From the IMG/VR virus record IMGVR_UViG_3300024518_004217, positions 1 through 27,244 of that record: a stretch of 27,244 nt of DNA; one strand, written 5' to 3'. A program made the translations under genes and the position numbers. A model generated the notes under the pieces. The model was given only the letters and a program-made list of their open reading frames with translations. It made no database searches and was not told where the DNA came from. Source of the stretch: a virus. This document shows positions 23,524 to 27,244 of this stretch, piece by piece (position 1 is the first letter of the stretch; each line of letters begins with the position of its first letter).

Positions 23524-24261
23524 GTGGCGATCTCCGCAGGAATCCCGCAGGGCGAGCTCGTCTTCGAGTGGAACAAGGTCGACATCTCCCAGTGGAATGG
23601 GATCAACCCAGTCTTTTCGACGCCCGCCGGAGCCGAAAACTCCACGCTGTCGGTGGTCGCCTCGAGCGAGCGCGGCAACGTCCTACGCATGACGGCCGAT
23701 GGCGTGGCCACGCCGAACATGCGGGCGGTGTGGATTTGCAACACGCCCATCCCGTTCCCGACCACGCGCCGCGATTTCTCAATCGAGGTTGAGTTTGCGG
23801 CCCAGGATGTGACGGCCTCCCGCCTCGCGGGCGTCGTCTTCATGGCCGACGGGTCAGCATCCAACTACTTCCAGCACTACTGGGCGACCACCGGCGAGGG
23901 CACCATCCTCCGCAACAACGGGGTGCAAGAGTTCGTCTCGTTCAACGCGAACCAGTTCAACGACGGCGGACGCAGCGTCTACACCATGCGCGGCGACAAG
24001 CCAGCGGGTGGTCCGCCCCGCTCCTCGGTCTACACACAGAACAGCGACGAAACGAACCTCAACGGGCACAGCTATCGCACCGGGAGCAGCTCGGCCATTC
24101 GCGGAGCCGTAACGGACATGGGGAACAACACCACCTTCAACGCCTCGTGGAACGCGATCGAGTGCGATCGGTTCGGAATCTCCATTCTCTCGGCCAACAC
24201 GGGCCCGCTGGCCATCGATATCCTAGATTATCGGGTCTATCTGGTGGGAGGCGGGTGCTGA
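23524..24261 (+). CDS. Receptor-binding-type protein, paralogue B
   Basis: 245 residues, the same length as its upstream paralogue, from GTG 23524 three bases after the previous stop. Conserved anchor segments are GELVFEWN, RGDKPAG, GNNTTFNASWNAIEC and ILDYRVYLVG. Differences cluster in the central loops (about 95-195), including NYFQHYWATTGEG and FNANQFNDGG. Such clustered change is expected of binding surfaces under selection. The two proteins could form a mixed trimer or bind two receptors. Whether this one carries an enzyme activity is not visible. Confidence 0.65.
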   Translation: MAISAGIPQGELVFEWNKVDISQWNGINPVFSTPAGAENSTLSVVASSERGNVLRMTADGVATPNMRAVWICNTPIPFPTTRRDFSIEVEFAAQDVTASRLAGVVFMADGSASNYFQHYWATTGEGTILRNNGVQEFVSFNANQFNDGGRSVYTMRGDKPAGGPPRSSVYTQNSDETNLNGHSYRTGSSSAIRGAVTDMGNNTTFNASWNAIECDRFGISILSANTGPLAIDILDYRVYLVGGGC

Positions 24262-24262
24262 C

Positions 24263-24361
24263 ATGAGCCTGTGCGTACTGTTTGATACCAGGGTCGCTGG
24301 CACCGGTAGGGCCATGCGCTTTATCCTAGCCGTGGCTGTGGTCAGGAGGTTTGTGCTGTGA
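24263..24361 (+). CDS. Possible 32-residue hydrophobic mini-protein
   Basis: ATG 24263 follows the paralogue B stop by one base. The frame encodes MSLCVLFDTRVAGTG then a hydrophobic run (MRFILAVAVV) and ends in a TGA overlapping the GTGA start of the next gene. No strong ribosome site is close (GGGAGG lies about 12 bases upstream), so it may be a leader that couples translation across the gap, or chance. AGGAGG inside it (24344-24349) serves the next start. Confidence 0.3.
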   Translation: MSLCVLFDTRVAGTGRAMRFILAVAVVRRFVL

Positions 24362-24693
24362 GCGGGTCTGGAGATTGCGATTTCCACCTCGGGGATACCG
24401 GGGTTGATCTGACGGTCGAGATCCCGGACTGCAGCGACGGGGCGGCGGCGAGCGATCGCCTCGACCTGACGGGTGCGACCACGACCGAGATCACCCTGAA
24501 GAAACCCGACGACTCGAGCACCACCAAGGTCGCCGTGATCGTTGGAGCTCCCACCAACGGGGTCATCGGCTACACCACGCTGGCTCCCGACCTCGACCAG
24601 ACGGGGACCTGGAAGATTCAGGGCCACGTGGTAGTGGGCACGCTCGACGTCCGAACCGAGGTCGGGGAGTTCATCGTCAGGGAGAACCTGTGA
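24358..24693 (+). CDS. Baseplate/fibre-like protein (BppU N-terminal type)
   Basis: 111 residues from GTG 24358, with AGGAGG 8 bases upstream. The pattern FHLGDTGVDLTVEI, LTGATTTEITLKKPD, GVIGYTT...DLDQTGTWKIQG and a final VGEFIV strand is the recurrent layout of small phage beta-sandwich proteins resembling the N-terminal domain of baseplate upper protein BppU. In larger proteins that domain attaches fibres to the tail. Here it is a stand-alone unit just before the lysis genes, so it may be a minor structural piece. GTGA overlaps its stop with the next start. Confidence 0.65.
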   Translation: MSGSGDCDFHLGDTGVDLTVEIPDCSDGAAASDRLDLTGATTTEITLKKPDDSSTTKVAVIVGAPTNGVIGYTTLAPDLDQTGTWKIQGHVVVGTLDVRTEVGEFIVRENL

Positions 24694-25109
24694 GGTCCAC
24701 GGCCCCGAGCGATACCCCTGTGGTTTCAGATCGCGAGGCGCGTGTGCGCAAGCTGGAGAAATGCCTGGGCGAGGTCGATGGAGATCTGAAGTCCATCCGC
24801 TCCGGGTTCGCCATCGGCAAGTGGATCGTGGGCCTGATGATGGCCTCGGTCCTGACCCTCGGGGGCTACGTGGTGAAGACCACGATCCAGACGGCCGCGG
24901 CTATCGAGGACATGGAGGACTCCCAGCTGGTGGCGCGCGAGGCTTCGACGGCGCAGACTCGGGACGCCCGGACGATCCAGGTCAAGCTCGGGGAGATCTC
25001 CGCGCACGTACAGAACCTCCGGGAGTCGCAGCGCACCGGCGACGAGGACCTAAAAGACCGCCTCGAGAACATCGAGCGGCGACTGGACAGGAGAGGATTC
25101 CCGCAATGA
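24690..25109 (+). CDS. Membrane-anchored coiled-coil protein (XhlA/i-spanin-like)
   Basis: 139 residues from GTG 24690. The N-terminal 40 residues are charged and helical (REARVRKLEKCLGEV). One membrane segment lies at about 41-63 (IGKWIVGLMMASVLTLGG), followed by about 75 residues of coiled coil ending LKDRLENIERRLDRR. With an inside N-terminus, the long coil would lie in the periplasm, as in i-spanins; the short membrane-plus-coil design also resembles XhlA-type lysis proteins. It is immediately followed by a holin-like gene. Which of the two roles applies cannot be decided from sequence. Confidence 0.65.
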   Translation: MRSTAPSDTPVVSDREARVRKLEKCLGEVDGDLKSIRSGFAIGKWIVGLMMASVLTLGGYVVKTTIQTAAAIEDMEDSQLVAREASTAQTRDARTIQVKLGEISAHVQNLRESQRTGDEDLKDRLENIERRLDRRGFPQ

Positions 25110-25267
25110 AAATCTCGTGGCAAGGCGTGGCGCTCGTGGCGCTGCTGGTCGCTGGCGCTGTGGTCGCCGGCATGTGGGGACCGCTTGAGCTCGCGACCGG
25201 GCTCCTCGGTCTCGCCGCTGGGCTCGTGCCCAAGTTCGGGGCGTTGGGTCGTGGCGCGGACGAGTGA
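25106..25267 (+). CDS. Small two-segment holin
   Basis: 53 residues starting MKISWQGV at ATG 25106, with GGAGAGG upstream. Two hydrophobic segments (about 6-23, VALVALLVAGAVVAGM, and about 27-41, LELATGLLGLAAGLV), separated by a short turn, and a charged tail (GRGADE) fit a class II-type holin. The start overlaps the end of the coiled-coil gene (4 bases). It would make inner-membrane lesions that time lysis and let the endolysin out. Small size and a weak second segment leave room for another membrane role. Confidence 0.65.
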   Translation: MKISWQGVALVALLVAGAVVAGMWGPLELATGLLGLAAGLVPKFGALGRGADE

Positions 25268-25745
25268 CCTGGCATTTCTCGCCTGGGCGCAACGCCTGGC
25301 GTGGGTGTCTGCGCTGGGCGGGGCGATGCTGGCCCTCGTTGGCTGCGGCGGCCCGCCGTCGGAGATCCAGTCTGCGCTATCCATCACGTCTCGCGCTCTG
25401 GTTGTTGTAGACGAGGAGTTGAGCCCTCGGGCTGACGCGGCGGGCCTCGAGTGCGAGGACTCCTCGGAAACCCTGGCCGAGTGGCGGGGCTGCTTCCGGG
25501 GCTGGAAGACGGCCGACGCTGCGCTGACCAACGCTGGCCGTGCGCTGCGCCTCGCTCAGCTCGCCCGTGATGGGTGGGAGCAGGGGTCGGACTCCGGCAG
25601 TTTCTTTGCTGCGGTGCCGTGCCTGTTAGTTGCGCTCGAGGAGCTGGCCGAGGGGCTCGAGGGGCTGGGGGTGGAGATCCCCGAAGAGATCACCGGGGCG
25701 CTGGGTCTGATCGGCGCGCTCGGGGGAGGGTCGTGCGATGGGTAA
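25251..25745 (+). CDS. Putative lipoprotein of the lysis cassette
   Basis: 164 residues from GTG 25251, which overlaps the holin end. An N-terminal signal (about 1-30, LAWVSALGGAMLALVGC) ends in a lipobox LVGC with Cys31, so outer-membrane attachment is expected after processing. A second in-frame GTG at 25305 would give a shorter signal. The mature part is helical, acidic and Ala/Leu/Glu-rich, with three further cysteines. In this position a lipoprotein is often the o-spanin partner of an i-spanin, but this one is longer and lacks the usual Pro-rich linker. Treat the spanin role as possible. Confidence 0.6.
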   Translation: MARTSDLAFLAWAQRLAWVSALGGAMLALVGCGGPPSEIQSALSITSRALVVVDEELSPRADAAGLECEDSSETLAEWRGCFRGWKTADAALTNAGRALRLAQLARDGWEQGSDSGSFFAAVPCLLVALEELAEGLEGLGVEIPEEITGALGLIGALGGGSCDG

Positions 25746-25920
25746 GGACCTGCTCAAGCTGGTGGCCACGCTGTCCGGTCTCATCTACGAGATCGTCAGC
25801 GCTGGGGAGGACGACGATCCCCAGCGGGTTCAGGACATCCTGCCGACCGAGTTCCGCACGAGCCTCTCGGTCAAGCGCGCCGAGCTCCGGGCTGCGCGGA
25901 AGTTCCGCAGCCAGCGATAG
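25738..25920 (+). CDS. Small helical protein in the lysis cassette
   Basis: 60 residues, ATG 25738 overlapping the lipoprotein stop, with GGGGGAGGG upstream. The amphipathic N-terminal helix (LLKLVATLSGLIYEIV, about 5-20) precedes an acidic patch (GEDDD) and a basic C-terminal helix (KRAELRAARKFRSQR). Not a clear membrane protein. It lies between lipoprotein and endolysin with its TAG adjacent to the next ATG, so its expression is tied to lysis. Function unknown; it could be a lysis modulator or chaperone. Confidence 0.6.
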   Translation: MGKDLLKLVATLSGLIYEIVSAGEDDDPQRVQDILPTEFRTSLSVKRAELRAARKFRSQR

Positions 25921-26595
25921 ATGCAGGCGATCGTCTACCGGGGGATGGAGATCCCCGCCAAGGTCGAGGTCGCCGACGGCCGCGACCTTGGTATGTGGTG
26001 GGAGCCTCCGAGCCGCGGCTGTCGCACCCGATACCTCCCCGTGCGGGCCGTGCTCCTGCACCACACCGGCGGCGAGGGCGACGCGGCGAGGGTCTATCGG
26101 GTCCTGAACGGGGGGCGGACGAATCGCCGATCGGGCAAGCCGATCTATCTCAGCGTTCACTTCGTCATCGACCAGACGGGGACCATTACCCAAATGGCAG
26201 ACCTTGCGACCGTCGCCTACCACGCGGGCAGGGTGAACGACTGGACCGTGGGTGTTGAGATCAGCAACATAGGCGCGGGCGACGACGCCCGCCGGTGGCC
26301 TCGCCAAGAGTACACGTGCATGGTTCACGGCCGGACCCGTACGGACTTCCTCCGCTTCTACCCAGAGCAAGTGGCCGCGGCCTTCGAGCTGACCACCGAG
26401 CTCACGGCGATCCTGGGGCTGCCGCACCGATTCCCCGTGGACGCCGTCGGCGAAGAGGTGAGCACGGACGTGGTGTCCGACAACATCCTCAGCACCTACC
26501 ATGGCCTACTGGGTCACCTTCACGTGAGCGGCCGGAAGATCGACCCAAGCCCACACATCATGGCGGAGCTCCAGGCCCGTGCGTCGCTGCCCTGA
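25921..26595 (+). CDS. N-acetylmuramoyl-L-alanine amidase (Amidase_2 endolysin)
   Basis: 224 residues starting at the ATG directly after TAG. It cleaves the bond between muramic acid and the peptide in peptidoglycan. The PGRP/Amidase_2 signature is complete: LLHHTGGEGD (H47/H48), VHFVIDQTGTI (79-89), AYHAG (99-103), VGVEISN (110-116) and GHLHVSGRKIDPSP (198-211). Likely zinc ligands are one of H47/H48, H199 and D208, with K206 two residues before D208. No signal peptide, so it should need the holin for release. No separate wall-binding domain is seen, normal for Gram-negative hosts. There is no good ribosome site, suggesting coupling to the preceding gene. Confidence 0.92.
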   Translation: MQAIVYRGMEIPAKVEVADGRDLGMWWEPPSRGCRTRYLPVRAVLLHHTGGEGDAARVYRVLNGGRTNRRSGKPIYLSVHFVIDQTGTITQMADLATVAYHAGRVNDWTVGVEISNIGAGDDARRWPRQEYTCMVHGRTRTDFLRFYPEQVAAAFELTTELTAILGLPHRFPVDAVGEEVSTDVVSDNILSTYHGLLGHLHVSGRKIDPSPHIMAELQARASLP

Positions 26596-26614
26596 CCGGG
26601 GTAGGCTGCGCGGC

Positions 26615-27232
26615 ATGAAACGCCTACTCTTCGTCTGCCTCCTCGTTCTGTGCGCAAGCTCTATTTCCCTAGCGGGCCGTAGTTCTGCAGACGAGGGGGC
26701 ACCATCGCCCCTCGCCCTGCAGGTGGCCCGGGTCGCCGCAAACGAAGCCTTCGGGAGCCCCGCCGACGTCGCGCTTGTCTTTCAGGTGGTCGAGGGCCGA
26801 GCACGCACCACAGAGGGGAGGCTGGCGTGGCTCCGTCGTCACTCCCCGTGCGTGGCTGGAGACGTGGACCCGTCGACGCGCCCGGGCCTGTGCCGATGGA
26901 CCAGGAACCTACAGCCCGATCTCTCTGAGCCCCTCGGGTGGGAGAGCGCCCTGCCTTGGGGTGGCCGCCCGCGTGGCGTCTGGCAGCGCACGCTCGACCT
27001 CGCACGCCGACTGGTGGAGGGCAGGGTTCGCAGCCGGCCATGCCCCATCACGCCCGAGACGTGGGGCGGCCGGGTCATCGACGACTACCAGGCTCGGCGT
27101 CGGGGTCTGGTTCCGGTTGGGTGCGTGGGGACTTTGAATGAGGGTTATAGGCGGGCCCCAGCAGCTTCGACGCGAGCGCTGGGTAGAGGTTCGTCCGCAG
27201 CGATGCCACCGGTCCGTGCTCCGGGCACTTGA
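26615..27232 (+). CDS. Secreted Cys-rich protein, possible second wall hydrolase
   Basis: 205 residues from ATG 26615. A classical signal peptide (MKRLLFVCLLVLCASSISLA) predicts export, with cleavage around residues 20-25. The mature part contains VARVAANEAFGSPADVALVF (38-56), which recalls the NEA-containing helix of SleB/lytic-transglycosylase-like wall hydrolases, with E44 as a candidate acid. Four cysteines (79, 93, 143, 170) could form disulfides in the periplasm, and a conserved-looking end NEGYRR is at 175-180. The last 25 residues look low-complexity and are overlapped by an opposing minus-strand gene, so the natural end may be earlier. Enzyme assignment is tentative. It follows the endolysin with a 19-base gap. 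Confidence 0.5.
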   Translation: MKRLLFVCLLVLCASSISLAGRSSADEGAPSPLALQVARVAANEAFGSPADVALVFQVVEGRARTTEGRLAWLRRHSPCVAGDVDPSTRPGLCRWTRNLQPDLSEPLGWESALPWGGRPRGVWQRTLDLARRLVEGRVRSRPCPITPETWGGRVIDDYQARRRGLVPVGCVGTLNEGYRRAPAASTRALGRGSSAAMPPVRAPGT

Positions 27233-27244
27233 TCAGCAGGAAAT
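27075..27244 (-). CDS. Partial minus-strand gene with a CPEHG motif
   Basis: Open at the right window edge; 55 residues are visible before the TGA at 27077-27075. It starts in mid-protein with FLLIKCPEHGPVASL then NLYPALASKLLG, which reads like coding sequence, followed by a Pro/Glu/Asp/Arg-rich tail. CPEH is a possible half metal site, in line with the Cys-rich minus-strand mini-genes at the other end of the window. It overlaps the last plus-strand gene by about 158 bases tail to tail. Start and full domain lie outside the window. Confidence 0.45.
   Translation of the reverse strand, partial: FLLIKCPEHGPVASLRTNLYPALASKLLGPAYNPHSKSPRTQPEPDPDAEPGSRR

Noticed and set aside
26615-26660. Lipobox in the last secreted protein (LVLC at residues 10-13)
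   Set aside because: Leu precedes the Cys instead of Gly/Ala/Ser, and the hydrophobic region continues beyond it, so a normal signal peptide is more likely.
1-27244. Contig ends joining to make a circular genome
   Set aside because: No shared sequence was found between the first and last bases by eye. The minus-strand frame at the right end would stay open across the junction, but the joined sequence has no clear start codon, so there is no proof.
1-27244. CRISPR arrays, tRNA genes, integrase, or insertion sequences
   Set aside because: No regularly spaced repeats, no cloverleaf-type sequence and no transposase or integrase motifs were seen in any protein frame.

Overview
The window is the structural and lysis half of a tailed double-stranded DNA phage (or prophage) with a short, P22/T7-like tail. 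It is GC-rich throughout. The plus strand carries an almost gapless block of co-oriented genes from 905 to the right end, many joined by ATGA, GTGA, TGATG or TAGTG stop/start overlaps. The order is terminase large subunit, portal, scaffold, major capsid protein, short-tail adaptor, very large tail hub or nozzle candidate, three long Gln/Ala/Gly-rich ejection-protein candidates, fibre and receptor-binding candidates, and lysis genes. There is no tail tube, sheath or classical tape-measure pattern. The host is probably Gram-negative, because the lysis region contains a lipoprotein and a spanin-like membrane protein. The species cannot be told from the sequence.

Layout. (1) 1-814: a small minus-strand module of tiny Cys-rich proteins, preceded at 1-228 by very GC-rich apparently non-coding DNA with two GGGAC/GTCCC hairpins. 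(2) 815-904: a divergent promoter/operator-like region. (3) 905-2578: six small overlapping plus-strand genes, two of them clear zinc-knuckle proteins. (4) 2588-5951: terminase and portal. (5) 5961-6714: three tandem Arg-rich mini-proteins, two of which share a C-terminal pattern. (6) 6724-9185: scaffold, capsid protein and a hairpin after the capsid gene. (7) 9249-14018: small head or joint proteins, adaptor and tail hub/nozzle. (8) 14022-20024: three ejection-protein candidates, each starting exactly 3 nt after the preceding stop. (9) 20037-24693: distal structural genes, including a choice-of-anchor-like fibre protein, a side-by-side pair of 245-residue paralogues and a BppU-N-like protein. 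(10) 24690-27232: coiled-coil membrane protein, two-segment holin, lipoprotein, short helical protein, Amidase_2 endolysin and a secreted Cys-rich possible second hydrolase. (11) A minus-strand gene with a CPEH motif enters from the right end and overlaps the last plus-strand gene tail to tail.

The plus-strand genes read as a single late programme: package DNA, build the head, attach the short tail loaded with ejection proteins, display adhesins, then lyse the cell. No integrase, repressor, replication gene, RNA polymerase, tRNA or CRISPR array was seen, so the early half of the genome lies outside the window. The least explained parts are the Cys-rich mini-protein module with its apparent frameshift in a G6 tract, the Arg-rich trio, the paired adhesin-like paralogues and the possible two-enzyme lysis set. 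All assignments are by eye from sequence patterns; no database search was run.
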